DNA of 64,000 nt, taken from positions 1-64,000 of the forward strand of contig JAPLKB010000011.1 of the NCBI GenBank assembly GCA_026388275.1, given 5' to 3'. The stretch comes from Pseudomonadota bacterium (lineage in GTDB: Bacteria; Desulfobacterota; Syntrophorhabdia; Syntrophorhabdales; Syntrophorhabdaceae). Position 1 is the stretch's first letter, and each line of letters starts with the position of its first letter. The notes below the pieces were generated by a model that saw only the letters and a program-made list of their open reading frames with translations, searched no databases and was not told where the DNA came from. A program made the translations under genes and the position numbers. Positions 1-8,776 of the stretch are shown here, in pieces.

Positions 1-427
1 GTCCATCTGACCCACGAACTGGCCATCTGATAATGACCGTTCACGCCTTGACCGACCTGACCACCCACACAACCTACCTTTTAAGAAACCTATCAAATTG
101 TATTCCCTTTGTCTATTGGTGTCTTGTATAATAGTACGAGGTCTTGTTATTTGCACCAATGATGTTGTTCATAAAATAACGTTTCTTCCCGAAGTACTTT
201 CTTCTGGGAAACCACGCAGTGTGTGCATTTGTACCTGCAGTTAATAATTCTTCATAAAAAATCCTATTATTAAACAGTTGGTACAGGGAGTTTAAGGTAC
301 ATGCTTGCCCCATAGAAAAATCATAAAAATCTTGACACATTGTTTCTAAATTTCTACAATAAAAACAGCGTTAATGGGGACTCAAGACAGTGAATAGTTA
401 AAAAGCAGTGAATAGTGAATAGTATAT

Positions 428-464
428 AGTGTACGGTTTAATCCCGCTTAATGCGGGACATAGT
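428..464 (+). repeat. 37-bp palindromic element, copy 1
   Basis: The element begins agtgtacggtttaa, has a central hairpin cccgc-ttaat-gcggg, and ends gacatagt. It is nearly identical (one difference each) to copies at 622-658 (inverted) and 1712-1748 (direct). All three are embedded in agtgaatagt-rich DNA and bracket the ParB-like gene. Confidence 0.85.
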
Positions 465-621
465 TAAAAAGACAGAAAATATGAGAAGGCAGTGAATAGT
501 GGTAAAGGCGGTAAACGGGTTATGACTTTTGAGTATCCCAACTTTTTCTGTAAAGTTACTCCTTGATAAATCACCCCAGCAAGGGGGGGTGTTGCTACTC
601 ACTATTCACTGTTCACTAACG

Positions 622-658
622 ACTATGTCCCGCATTGAGCGGGATTAAACCGTACACT
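622..658 (-). repeat. 37-bp palindromic element, copy 2 (inverted)
   Basis: This is the reverse complement of the copy at 428-464 with one substitution in the hairpin loop. It lies about 40 bp upstream of the ParB-like start codon. Together, copies 1 and 2 form a large inverted repeat with a loop of about 157 nt. Confidence 0.85.
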
Positions 659-700
659 GCCTTTTAACTATTCACTGAATTTCAAAAAAGGGGGAATAAT

Positions 701-1630
701 ATGGCAACAAAAAAGATAAGCGTAAATCCTGAAGTTCTGTACATTCCCGTAGACAAGATTGTGGTAATGGAACAGGTGAGATCAAGCATCAGTATTGAAA
801 CGGACTCATTCAAATCACTTATGCAGTCCATCAAAGACAAAGGTATCTTAGAACCTCTTATTGTAACAGCTCAGGATGACGGGACATACCTCCTCATATG
901 CGGGGAGAGGCGACTTGTAGCTGCCAGACAATTAGGCCTTGAATCCGTACCAATAAGAATTATTGAAGCAGGCAAAGAATTAGGTGAAACCGTAGCTCTT
1001 CAGCTCACTGAGAACTTGCAGAGAGAAGACTTAAATCCCATAGATCAGGCTAAAGGGATATTATTATATATACAAGCTAAACACCCTGATAAAGGGTATG
1101 ATGTTGGTGGAGTGATGAGTGAATTGGTGAATGTCATGCGGACGCCAGATTATGCTTCAGAAGGATTTTCAGCAACTGTTGCTGAAACTCTTGAAATTGT
1201 CGGAAAGTCAATAAAGACGCTGTTTAACATAATTTCACTTTTAAAACTTTCTCCTGAAATTCAGGCCGAAATACGTACAGGAAATCTCCCTGTTTCCCAG
1301 GGTTATCTCTTCGCCGCAAACCTCGAATGCCCTGATCTTAAGAATATATTCGATGCTGTCATAAAGACACCGGTAACCAATGCTACATTGGAGCGGATGC
1401 TCACTGCATACAAAAAAGTCAAACCTGCTTCTGTTGATACAAAACCCATACCCGTAAAAAGACAGGTTAAAGATCTTGTATCCATAAAAACAAATTTTGA
1501 TAAAGGCATTGGAACTTATATACGGGAAGATGTTGAAAAATATCTCTATGAACTGCAGGTTTTCTGTAATCATGTGCAACAACAGATGTTTATAACCCCA
1601 TATGGAAAGAAAAGACCGCCGCAAGTATAA
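701..1630 (+). CDS. ParB/Spo0J-family partition-like DNA-binding protein
   Basis: A 309-residue protein of the ParB/RepB/Spo0J family, which binds DNA sites and, in ParB proper, uses CTP through the GERR box. The ParB N-terminal domain spans about residues 12-120, with GERR at 68-71 and ENLQRED at 104-110. A helix-turn-helix region follows at about 155-215, then a charged C-terminal part. The start ATG follows a GGGGG-A-rich Shine-Dalgarno. No parA lies next to it, and it stands alone between copies of a 37-bp palindromic element, so it may be an accessory or orphan ParB rather than the chromosomal segregation protein. The family is secure; the role is not. Confidence 0.85.
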   Translation: MATKKISVNPEVLYIPVDKIVVMEQVRSSISIETDSFKSLMQSIKDKGILEPLIVTAQDDGTYLLICGERRLVAARQLGLESVPIRIIEAGKELGETVALQLTENLQREDLNPIDQAKGILLYIQAKHPDKGYDVGGVMSELVNVMRTPDYASEGFSATVAETLEIVGKSIKTLFNIISLLKLSPEIQAEIRTGNLPVSQGYLFAANLECPDLKNIFDAVIKTPVTNATLERMLTAYKKVKPASVDTKPIPVKRQVKDLVSIKTNFDKGIGTYIREDVEKYLYELQVFCNHVQQQMFITPYGKKRPPQV

Positions 1631-1711
1631 AAACAGTGAATAGTAAATAGTGAACAGTGAATAGTTAAAAAGGCAGAAAATGTGAGAAAGCCAGTGAAGT
1701 GAATAGTAGAT

Positions 1712-1748
1712 AGTGTACGGTTTAATCCCGTTTAATGCGGGACATAGT
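1712..1748 (+). repeat. 37-bp palindromic element, copy 3
   Basis: Same orientation as copy 1, with a single C-to-T change in the hairpin stem. The upstream flank repeats the agtgaatagt words and a gcagaaaatgtgagaa segment that resembles the downstream flank of copy 1, so the duplicated unit is longer than 37 bp. Confidence 0.85.
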
Positions 1749-2050
1749 AGAAGAGATAAGAGGACTTGTGAAGCGTGAAAAAATCCCCGCCAAGCGAGGA
1801 CAGGCGCCTTTTCATTTTCCGGATTCACATAAGCGTATATGTGAATCCGGATTGAGTGGGCAGCGGCATGTCGGGGATTTTGCAGATGTGGATGGGCTGC
1901 AATATGTCAGTGACTTTGCAGATGTGGATGGGCTGGAAGCTTTGCAGGCCGCAGACGTACTGAACGCACGTCGGAGGATCGCAAGGCGAAGCAGACCGCC
2001 GCAGATCAATATCCCCGACATGCCGCTGCCCGACCAGGAGAAAAGAGCTA
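1749..2050. repeat. Nested inverted and direct repeats
   Basis: This stretch has three layers. A hairpin with perfect 13-bp arms lies at 1819-1831 and 1838-1850. A perfect 21-bp inverted repeat lies at 1858-1878 and 2011-2031. Inside the latter, a 21-bp direct repeat occurs at 1879-1899 and 1915-1935, 36 bp apart. A 109-codon plus-strand frame runs through it, but its composition is explained by the repeats and I do not call it a gene. The order of elements suggests a small palindromic repeat island rather than a coding region. Confidence 0.75.
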
Positions 2051-2087
2051 AAGATGCTCAATAAGAAATTAAAAAAGAGAGGAAATT

Positions 2088-3863
2088 ATGAGTAGACTGG
2101 AAAAGGAAAAATCTGCTTACCTGCAACATGCAGCACAACATAAAATAGATTGGTATCCCTGGTCTGAGGAGGCATTTGAACGCGCGAAAAAGGAAGACAA
2201 GCCTGTATTCCTGAGTTCAGGTGCTATCTGGTGTCATTGGTGCCATGTTATGGCAAAGGAGAGCTTTGAAGACGAAGAGGTGGCAGCTCTGCTGAATGAA
2301 TATTTTATTGCTGTCAAGATTGATCGGGACGAAAGACCGGACATTGACAGGAGGTATCAAAGGGCTCTTGCAGTAATGGGCTTAAGCGGCGGCTGGCCGC
2401 TGAGTATATTCCTGACTCCTGAAAAGAAACCTTTTTTCGGCGGTACATATTTTCCGCCTGTTGAGGGATTTGGAAGGCCCGGTTTTAAATCCCTCCTGAA
2501 GGCAATCGGAACTATGTATCAGCAGAAAAAAGAATCGGTGAATGAGAACAGCCAGGAAATTCTCCGTCATATGAAACAGGAGAAGCTTGAACCGGGTAAT
2601 CTGGATTTATCGATGCTTGACGAGGCGAAAAAAAGCATCCTTTCAGATTTTGATCCAATTCATGGAGGATTCGGAAAGGCACCTAAATTCTCAATGCCCG
2701 GGGCAATGGAATTTCTCATCAGGAGGTATTCAACCGATAAAAACAGTGATCTTGAAAATACGATTAAGAAGACCCTTATATCTATGGCAAGGGGTGGTAT
2801 TTATGACCAGCTTGCCGGCGGCTTTCACCGGTATTCGACGGATGAGGAATGGATTATCCCACATTTCGAGAAAATGGCCGATGATAATGCCTGGCTTTTA
2901 CGGAATTATGTCCACGCATATAACCTTTTCGGCGATGAATCCTTTAAGGAGGTTTCGGAAGGCATAGTTGGTTTTTTATTAAACGAGCTTTCAAGCCCGG
3001 ACGGAGGGTTTTTTTCGAGTCAGGATGCGGATATTACGCCTGATGATGAAGGCGGGTATTTTCTATGGAAAGATGACGATTTCAGGAGAATCCTGAATGA
3101 CGATGAATACAGGATTCTGTCCCCTTATCTGCTTCACGAAAAGGGTGCCATGCGCCATGATGTTTTAAAAAGGGTGCTTTATATTACAGAAGAAATGGAG
3201 GGAATTGCCCGGAAAGACGGTATAGATATTGAAAAGGTAAGTAAAATTATTGAGATAGGAAAAACAAAACTGCTTTTGGAGCGCGAAAGGAGGGAGAAGC
3301 CTTTTGTGGACAAAGCTTTATATACGTCGCTCAATGGTATGCTTATTTCAGCTTTTTTTGAAGCATACAAAGCCTTTAAAGACGAAGAAATAAAGGAGTT
3401 TGCATTAAAAAGCCTTGAAAAGATTCTGGCTGTTAATTTTACTGACAAAGGACTTTTCCATGCTGAGGGCATCCATGCTCTCCTTGACGATTATGTCAAT
3501 CTTATTGATGCATTCATAGGAGCGCATAAGGCCACCGGAAACATCGTATATCTCAATCAGGCAGATGAGTTCATGAAGGTATGCATCGCCAAATTCTGGG
3601 ATGACGAAACAGGGGGTTTTTTTGACACCGAAGAAGATGTGATCGGCACAAGGCTCAAAGTACTGGAAGATTCCCCGCATCCTTCAGCCAATTCTGTGGG
3701 CATTATAAATCTCATTGAACTTTCTAAAATGCCGGGAAACGAAGAATATCTTAACTATGCGGAGAAGGCTCTGAAATGTTTTTCCATGATTGCCCAACCC
3801 ATGGGAATTCATGGGGGTTATTACTACTGCGCGCTGGATATGTTCTTTCATGAAGGCAATTGA
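2088..3863 (+). CDS. DUF255 (YyaL/SPATA20-like) thioredoxin-domain protein
   Basis: A 591-residue member of the DUF255/YyaL family: an N-terminal thioredoxin-like domain followed by an alpha/alpha toroid resembling sugar epimerases. The thioredoxin-type motif is W48-C-H-W-C-H53, and PHFEKM and family-typical GG-rich segments follow in the toroid. There is no signal peptide, so it is probably cytoplasmic. The ATG at 2088 has a good GAGG Shine-Dalgarno. Length is close to the family norm, slightly short. It stands alone between a repeat island and the phoH promoter. Its biochemical role is not established, although the redox-like CxxC suggests thiol chemistry. Confidence 0.9.
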   Translation: MSRLEKEKSAYLQHAAQHKIDWYPWSEEAFERAKKEDKPVFLSSGAIWCHWCHVMAKESFEDEEVAALLNEYFIAVKIDRDERPDIDRRYQRALAVMGLSGGWPLSIFLTPEKKPFFGGTYFPPVEGFGRPGFKSLLKAIGTMYQQKKESVNENSQEILRHMKQEKLEPGNLDLSMLDEAKKSILSDFDPIHGGFGKAPKFSMPGAMEFLIRRYSTDKNSDLENTIKKTLISMARGGIYDQLAGGFHRYSTDEEWIIPHFEKMADDNAWLLRNYVHAYNLFGDESFKEVSEGIVGFLLNELSSPDGGFFSSQDADITPDDEGGYFLWKDDDFRRILNDDEYRILSPYLLHEKGAMRHDVLKRVLYITEEMEGIARKDGIDIEKVSKIIEIGKTKLLLERERREKPFVDKALYTSLNGMLISAFFEAYKAFKDEEIKEFALKSLEKILAVNFTDKGLFHAEGIHALLDDYVNLIDAFIGAHKATGNIVYLNQADEFMKVCIAKFWDDETGGFFDTEEDVIGTRLKVLEDSPHPSANSVGIINLIELSKMPGNEEYLNYAEKALKCFSMIAQPMGIHGGYYYCALDMFFHEGN

Positions 3864-3933
3864 AATATTTGCTAAATCAACGGGTATTCAGGGGTTCGAT
3901 TGCTGTATCAACTCTTCTAAAAACTTGCATATA

Positions 3934-3960
3934 TTGAAAAAAATATTTATATGTTATAAT
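3934..3960 (+). promoter_or_regulatory. Probable sigma70 promoter with extended -10 for phoH operon
   Basis: A perfect extended -10 (TGTTATAAT at 3952-3960) has a possible -35 TTGAAA at 3934-3939. The spacer is only 15 bp, but an extended -10 tolerates a weak -35. The predicted transcript would start near 3967, about 36 nt before the phoH start codon. Confidence 0.6.
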
Positions 3961-4002
3961 TAATGTTTGTAATTCCAATGTCAGGAGGTAAACAAGACTT
4001 TT

Positions 4003-5004
4003 TTGGAAGAAAACACTGAAGAAGAGTATTTAAGACTGTCATTTGAAAATATAAATATAGCCCGTAATTTGTTTGGCACAAGAGATGAAAACATAAAGCA
4101 CCTGAAAAAGTGTTTTAACATTAAAGTCAGCGTCAGAGGAAACCATCTTACTATCATCGGGAATAAAAGCGACCTCGAAAACGTTAACAAAGTTATAACA
4201 GAACTCCATGGCATAGCAAAGAGAGGTCATGCCGTAAAGCCTTCAGACATAGACCAGGCAGCGGGATATATTGCTAATAGGTATAGCGGCATCGATGAGC
4301 TCTACAAAGACCAGATTTATATATTTCCATCCAAAAAAACTATTGCTCCTAAGACAAAAAACCAGAAGACATATGTTGACGCCATAAAAAAACTTGACAT
4401 GGTCATAGGCATAGGTCCGGCCGGTACAGGAAAAACATATCTTGCCATGGCAATGGCGCTCTCTTCCTTTTTTAAAAAGGAAGTGTCGAGGATAATCCTT
4501 ACCAGACCAGCCATTGAAGCAGGAGAAAAACTCGGTTATCTTCCAGGGACCATGTATGAAAAGATAAATCCTTATCTAAGGCCGCTTTATGATGCGCTCT
4601 ATGACATGGTGGATATGGAAAGGGCAACCAGGCTTGTAGAAAAGGGTGTTATAGAAATAGCACCCCTTGCATTTATGCGCGGGAGGACATTAAACGATGC
4701 CTTTGTCATTCTTGACGAAGCGCAGAATACCGGATCGGAGCAAATGAAAATGTTTCTCACCAGACTGGGTTTTTCTTCTAAGACGGTTATTACCGGTGAT
4801 ATTACCCAGATTGACCTGCCCGATAAAAAAACAAGCGGCCTTGTGGAAATTCAAAGCATTCTTAAGGGGGTTAAAGGAATACAATTCGTATATTTCACTG
4901 AAAAAGATGTGGTAAGGCACCCCCTGGTCCAGAAGATTATAAGGGCTTACGAAAAGAAGAAAATAACGGCAGAGGGCATAGACAATGCAGAACGGAAAGG
5001 GTAA
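4003..5004 (+). CDS. phoH: PhoH-like ATPase
   Basis: A 333-residue PhoH-family P-loop ATPase, associated with RNA metabolism in bacteria. An N-terminal KH-like region (about 30-75) precedes the ATPase domain. Walker A is GPAGTGKT at 138-145, followed by the ILDEAQN Walker B. The start is TTG at 4003, preceded by AGGAGG at 3983-3988; the 14-nt gap is rather long. The gene overlaps the next one by 20 bp and leads the common phoH / 7TM-HD / ybeY cluster, which fits an RNA or ribosome maturation setting. Identification is firm. Confidence 0.93.
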   Translation: MEENTEEEYLRLSFENINIARNLFGTRDENIKHLKKCFNIKVSVRGNHLTIIGNKSDLENVNKVITELHGIAKRGHAVKPSDIDQAAGYIANRYSGIDELYKDQIYIFPSKKTIAPKTKNQKTYVDAIKKLDMVIGIGPAGTGKTYLAMAMALSSFFKKEVSRIILTRPAIEAGEKLGYLPGTMYEKINPYLRPLYDALYDMVDMERATRLVEKGVIEIAPLAFMRGRTLNDAFVILDEAQNTGSEQMKMFLTRLGFSSKTVITGDITQIDLPDKKTSGLVEIQSILKGVKGIQFVYFTEKDVVRHPLVQKIIRAYEKKKITAEGIDNAERKG

Positions 5005-6691
5005 ACCTTCTACTTATTTAAAATACGGTAAGTTTGCTATTTTTCTTGTCCTTTCAATAGTTTTATCGTTGATTATCAGCATAAAAAGCCAATATGGCAT
5101 AACCGAATACCAGTACGGCGATATAGCAAGAGAAAATATCAAATCCCCGGTTGATACTTATATACCAAAATTGGATATTACTATTAAAAAAGGGGAGATA
5201 ATTATAAGAGAAGGTGAAAGGGTAGGGGAAGATCATCTGAATAAACTCTATGCCTTTAAAAACCTTGAAAAAGAAAAGCCTTCAAACCTTGCAAAAATTT
5301 TTTATCTCTCTCTATTGCTTTTCCTTTTCATGGTAATAATATACGAATATGCAGACAGAAATATCAAAAAATTCGCACTTTCAGAAAAGGACCTCATTTT
5401 TGGCGCAGTCCTGCTAATTTTTACAACAGCAATGGTAAAATTACCTTTTTTTGTTTTCGAGTATTTTACCCAGAAATATGCCCCTGATATTTTTTATATT
5501 GTGCCCATATTCCTGTTCGGAATAATAATGCGTGTTGCCCTGTTCTCAGAAGCAGCAATTGTATTCTCCATCTTTTTTGCAATTATTATGGGTTTTGCCT
5601 TTGAAAACAGTATGCCTATTTTCCTTTACACATTCATTGGAAACGTCCTTGCATCATATTTTTCAGGCAAGTGTGAGAACAGAAACACAATACTCAAGGC
5701 AGGTCTTTATACTGCATTTATTATGAGTTTTATCATGCTCCTTTTCAATCTTATTACCGGCCATGCCCTCTCCAATCTCCCTGCGAGAATTGCATTTATA
5801 CTTCTCAGCGGCATCGGAAGCAGCTTCATTGCTCTGGGTCTTCTTCCAGTGATAGAGCATATATTCGATTATACTACAGACGTAAAATTATTAGAGCTTG
5901 CAAACCTTGAACACCCCCTTCTTGAAGATATGATGGTCAATGCTCCTGGAACATATCATCACAGCATAATTGTTGGTAATTTATCAAAGGCAGCAGCGGA
6001 AAGCATTGAAGCTCATCCCCTGCTTACAAGGGTTTCTTCCTATTACCATGATATCGGAAAGTTGAAAATGTCCCATTATTTTATCGAAAATCAGAAAGGC
6101 TTCGAAGATGCCCATAAAACATTGTCTCCGAATATGAGCGCTCTTATTATCCTTTCCCATGTGAAGGAAGGCGTGGAGCTTGCTGAAAAATACAGACTTG
6201 GAAAAAAAATAAAAGACATAATAAAGGAACATCACGGAACAAGCCTTGTAAGCTATTTCTATAACAGGGCAAAAGAAATGGAGGATCCGGAACTGCATAT
6301 AATTGAAAAACAGGATTTCAGATATGCGGGTCCAAAACCGCAGACAAAAGAGGCCGGTATTGTAATGCTGGCAGATTCAGTGGAAGCATCTTCCCGAATG
6401 CTGGCCGATCCGACACCAAAAAGGATAGAAAACCATGTCCAGAATGTGATAGAGAATATCTTTCTTGACGGTCAGCTTGACGATTGCGAGCTGACATTAA
6501 AAGATTTACATGCAATACAAAAAAGCTTTATAACAATACTTTTGGGTATATTCCATCACAGGATCGAATATCCGGAAAAGGCAGAACATGATGATACTCA
6601 TAAAAGACTCACAAAGGTCTCTGAAAACGGACAAAAGGCGCATAAAAAAGATCATGGAAGACCTGTTGATATCTTTAAAGCTGCAGGATAA
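4985..6691 (+). CDS. 7TM-HD membrane phosphohydrolase (PgpH/YqfF-like, short ectodomain)
   Basis: A 568-residue integral membrane HD-domain protein. One membrane segment (about 15-33) is followed by only about 60 extracytoplasmic residues, then a cluster of hydrophobic helices (about 100-295), then a cytoplasmic HD domain containing YHH (about 317) and YYHDIGK (about 350). The family includes PgpH, a cyclic di-AMP phosphodiesterase in Firmicutes. The large extracellular sensor domain of PgpH (roughly 250 residues) is mostly absent here. It overlaps phoH by 20 bp and ybeY by 104 bp, so translation is probably coupled. The substrate in this organism is unknown. Confidence 0.85.
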   Translation: MQNGKGKPSTYLKYGKFAIFLVLSIVLSLIISIKSQYGITEYQYGDIARENIKSPVDTYIPKLDITIKKGEIIIREGERVGEDHLNKLYAFKNLEKEKPSNLAKIFYLSLLLFLFMVIIYEYADRNIKKFALSEKDLIFGAVLLIFTTAMVKLPFFVFEYFTQKYAPDIFYIVPIFLFGIIMRVALFSEAAIVFSIFFAIIMGFAFENSMPIFLYTFIGNVLASYFSGKCENRNTILKAGLYTAFIMSFIMLLFNLITGHALSNLPARIAFILLSGIGSSFIALGLLPVIEHIFDYTTDVKLLELANLEHPLLEDMMVNAPGTYHHSIIVGNLSKAAAESIEAHPLLTRVSSYYHDIGKLKMSHYFIENQKGFEDAHKTLSPNMSALIILSHVKEGVELAEKYRLGKKIKDIIKEHHGTSLVSYFYNRAKEMEDPELHIIEKQDFRYAGPKPQTKEAGIVMLADSVEASSRMLADPTPKRIENHVQNVIENIFLDGQLDDCELTLKDLHAIQKSFITILLGIFHHRIEYPEKAEHDDTHKRLTKVSENGQKAHKKDHGRPVDIFKAAG

Positions 6692-7127
6692 ATCCTTAAG
6701 CATCCTTTTTATTAACAATACTGCTATTAAAAAGCTTAACAAAAATTACTTCAATAAAGATAAACCTACAAATGTTATATCTTTTTCGTATATAGACGAT
6801 CTCTCCTGTGGAATGAATCACCCCAATGCAAGCCTCAATATATCGACAAGGAATTTTGAACAGATTTGCTTTAATACCCAAGGAGCAATTATGGGGGATA
6901 TTGCCATATCACTGGAAAGGGCGAGAGAAGAAGCTGAAGATATAAACTGCCATTTTTATGAAAGGGTTTTTGCCCTCATAGTACATGGTCTTCTTCATGT
7001 TTTAGGGTTTGATCATGAAAACGGGAAGAATGAAGCCCGAAAGATGAGATACAGAGAAAATAAACTAATGGATTATATCCGGTCACACAAGCTGTATAAA
7101 GAGCTTGTTTTCCAGTACCAGCCTTGA
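6588..7127 (+). CDS. ybeY: Endoribonuclease YbeY
   Basis: A 179-residue YbeY/UPF0054 metal-dependent endoribonuclease needed for rRNA maturation and 70S quality control. The signature HGLLHVLGFDH supplies the three metal-binding histidines, and DKPTNVISFSY is the usual upstream block. The start at 6588 (or the ATG at 6591) lies 104 bp inside the preceding gene. It is kept because residues 1-45 align in style with YbeY N-termini (RRIKKIMEDLL preceding the ILFINN strand). A start at 6654 would remove the first helix. It is the last member of the phoH cluster and is followed 10 bp later by lnt. Confidence 0.92.
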   Translation: MMILIKDSQRSLKTDKRRIKKIMEDLLISLKLQDKSLSILFINNTAIKKLNKNYFNKDKPTNVISFSYIDDLSCGMNHPNASLNISTRNFEQICFNTQGAIMGDIAISLERAREEAEDINCHFYERVFALIVHGLLHVLGFDHENGKNEARKMRYRENKLMDYIRSHKLYKELVFQYQP

Positions 7128-7137
7128 ATAATAGATT

Positions 7138-8748
7138 ATGCCTGATGATTTAAAAAAACAGGATGCGGTGTTTAAAATAAATTCAACATTCAACATTCAA
7201 AATTCAACATTGCAAACTTATCGGTTCCTGCCGATATTTTCCGGTATTCTTATAATACTCTGTCATCCTCCCATCTCCCTTTCCTCCATCGCATATATTT
7301 CTCTTATACCGTTGCTCTGTTCATTGAAAAAAGACAATTTCCGTCAGAACTTCATTTCAGGTTTTATCACAGGCATCGTTTCCTATCTCGGACTTATTTA
7401 CTGGGTCGTTATTGCAATGAACAGTTATGGCGGGATAGATATATACACAAGCTTTTTAATACTGCTCCTTTTCGCTCTGTATCTGTCTTTTTACAATGCA
7501 ATTTTTGCCGTTTCATTGCCCTACCTTGAAAGTAGATTGTCAATCCCTCTTTTTGTGTCCGCACCTGTTATCTGGGTGATCCTGGAATACTTAAGGGGTA
7601 TTGTATTTAGCGGTTTCCCCTGGTATTTGTTGGCATATTCCCAGCATAAATTTCTTCCTTTTATACAGGTTGTGTCTGTTACGGGACCGTATTTTATATC
7701 GTTTCTGATAGTAGCTGTTAATTGTATTTTTTATCAAATTTTTGTCGGGAAGCAAGAAAAAGCTGAACAGATAAAAGGTCATGCTTTTTTTATATATATG
7801 CTTTTGATATCAGTACTATATACAGGAACGCTGGTCTATGGCTATGGAAGGATAAAATTTAACGATGAAGGGGATATGAAGGCTGCCATCATACAGGGCA
7901 ACATATTACAGAATGTTAAATGGGACGAAGCCTTTAAAGCAAAGATTATCAGAACGTATTGCCTGAAAACACTTGAAGCAGGAAAGGATGTCGACCTTGT
8001 TATCTGGCCTGAAACTGCAATGCCTTTCGTTTTTAACGACGAAATATATGTAAAGAGGATTATCGGGGAACTGTCTGCTACCCTGAAGACCAACATTCTA
8101 TTTGGAACAGTCTCAAGGAACAGTATGGGGAAATACTGTAATTCTGCATATGTTTACGACAAAACCGGTGGATTGACCGGAAGTTACAATAAGGTACATC
8201 TTGTACCTTACGGTGAATATACCCCTCTTTTGAAATATTTGCCTTTTCTTGCGAAGTTTACTGCAGCCGGTGGTGATTTTGTTTCGGGAGAAGCCCATAA
8301 ACCGATTGAAACTGCGGTTGGAAAAATAGGTGTACTTATATGTTATGAGGGCACATTCCCTTATATAACCAATGATACGGTAAGAAGGGGGGGGCAGGTA
8401 CTTATAAATATAACTAATGATGCATGGTTCGGGAAAACATCGGCCCCTTACCAGCACCTTGTTTTTTATGTATTCAGAGCCATTGAGACGGACAGGTATG
8501 TTCTGAGAGCTGCCAATACAGGAATAAGCGCAATTATAGATCCGAGAGGACATATAAAACAAAAGACGGACATATTTACTGAAGATGCTATAAGAGGTAA
8601 ATTTTCTTTACGCAACGGACAGACATTTTATGTGAGATACGGAGATTACTTTGTCCTGATGGCATTCCTGTTTCTTACAGCTTTGTGTATAATAAAGTAT
8701 TTAAAAAATAATAAAAAAGGAGCTAACGATTCATCATCTTTGCCATGA
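7138..8748 (+). CDS. lnt: Apolipoprotein N-acyltransferase
   Basis: A 536-residue inner-membrane enzyme that N-acylates the lipoprotein cysteine, the third step of lipoprotein maturation. Hydrophobic helices occupy about residues 30-240 and a nitrilase-fold domain about 245-500. The catalytic triad is visible as E292 (WPET), K352 (YNKV) and C402 (ICYEG). A C-terminal membrane helix ends the protein. The first 25 residues are encoded by low-complexity attcaacatt DNA that resembles intergenic repeats, and are not typical of Lnt. A TTG at 7210, just before TYRFLPIF, is an alternative start. The enzyme assignment is secure; the start is not. Confidence 0.93.
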   Translation: MPDDLKKQDAVFKINSTFNIQNSTLQTYRFLPIFSGILIILCHPPISLSSIAYISLIPLLCSLKKDNFRQNFISGFITGIVSYLGLIYWVVIAMNSYGGIDIYTSFLILLLFALYLSFYNAIFAVSLPYLESRLSIPLFVSAPVIWVILEYLRGIVFSGFPWYLLAYSQHKFLPFIQVVSVTGPYFISFLIVAVNCIFYQIFVGKQEKAEQIKGHAFFIYMLLISVLYTGTLVYGYGRIKFNDEGDMKAAIIQGNILQNVKWDEAFKAKIIRTYCLKTLEAGKDVDLVIWPETAMPFVFNDEIYVKRIIGELSATLKTNILFGTVSRNSMGKYCNSAYVYDKTGGLTGSYNKVHLVPYGEYTPLLKYLPFLAKFTAAGGDFVSGEAHKPIETAVGKIGVLICYEGTFPYITNDTVRRGGQVLINITNDAWFGKTSAPYQHLVFYVFRAIETDRYVLRAANTGISAIIDPRGHIKQKTDIFTEDAIRGKFSLRNGQTFYVRYGDYFVLMAFLFLTALCIIKYLKNNKKGANDSSSLP

Positions 8749-8776
8749 TATGTAAACAGAGAATCACGGATGGGCT

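Larger units (their letters stand above)
1..700. other. Repeat-rich non-coding lead-in
   Basis: I can support no gene here. Bases 1-60 carry short, irregularly repeated words (ccatctga twice, and gaccg/gacctgacc motifs), the kind of pattern seen at the ends of some insertion sequences, but no transposase is visible. Bases 113-340 hold a 75-codon minus-strand reading frame without a ribosome binding site or recognisable similarity. From about 385 to 680 the DNA is dominated by agtgaatagt-type words and two copies of a 37-bp palindromic element (annotated separately). Confidence 0.5.

Noticed and set aside
113-340. 75-codon minus-strand frame near the left edge
   Set aside because: No ribosome binding site, no recognisable motif, and it lies in repeat-flanked AT-rich DNA.
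1735-2064. 109-codon plus-strand frame downstream of parB
   Set aside because: Its residues are explained by nested inverted and direct repeats; no ribosome binding site fits.
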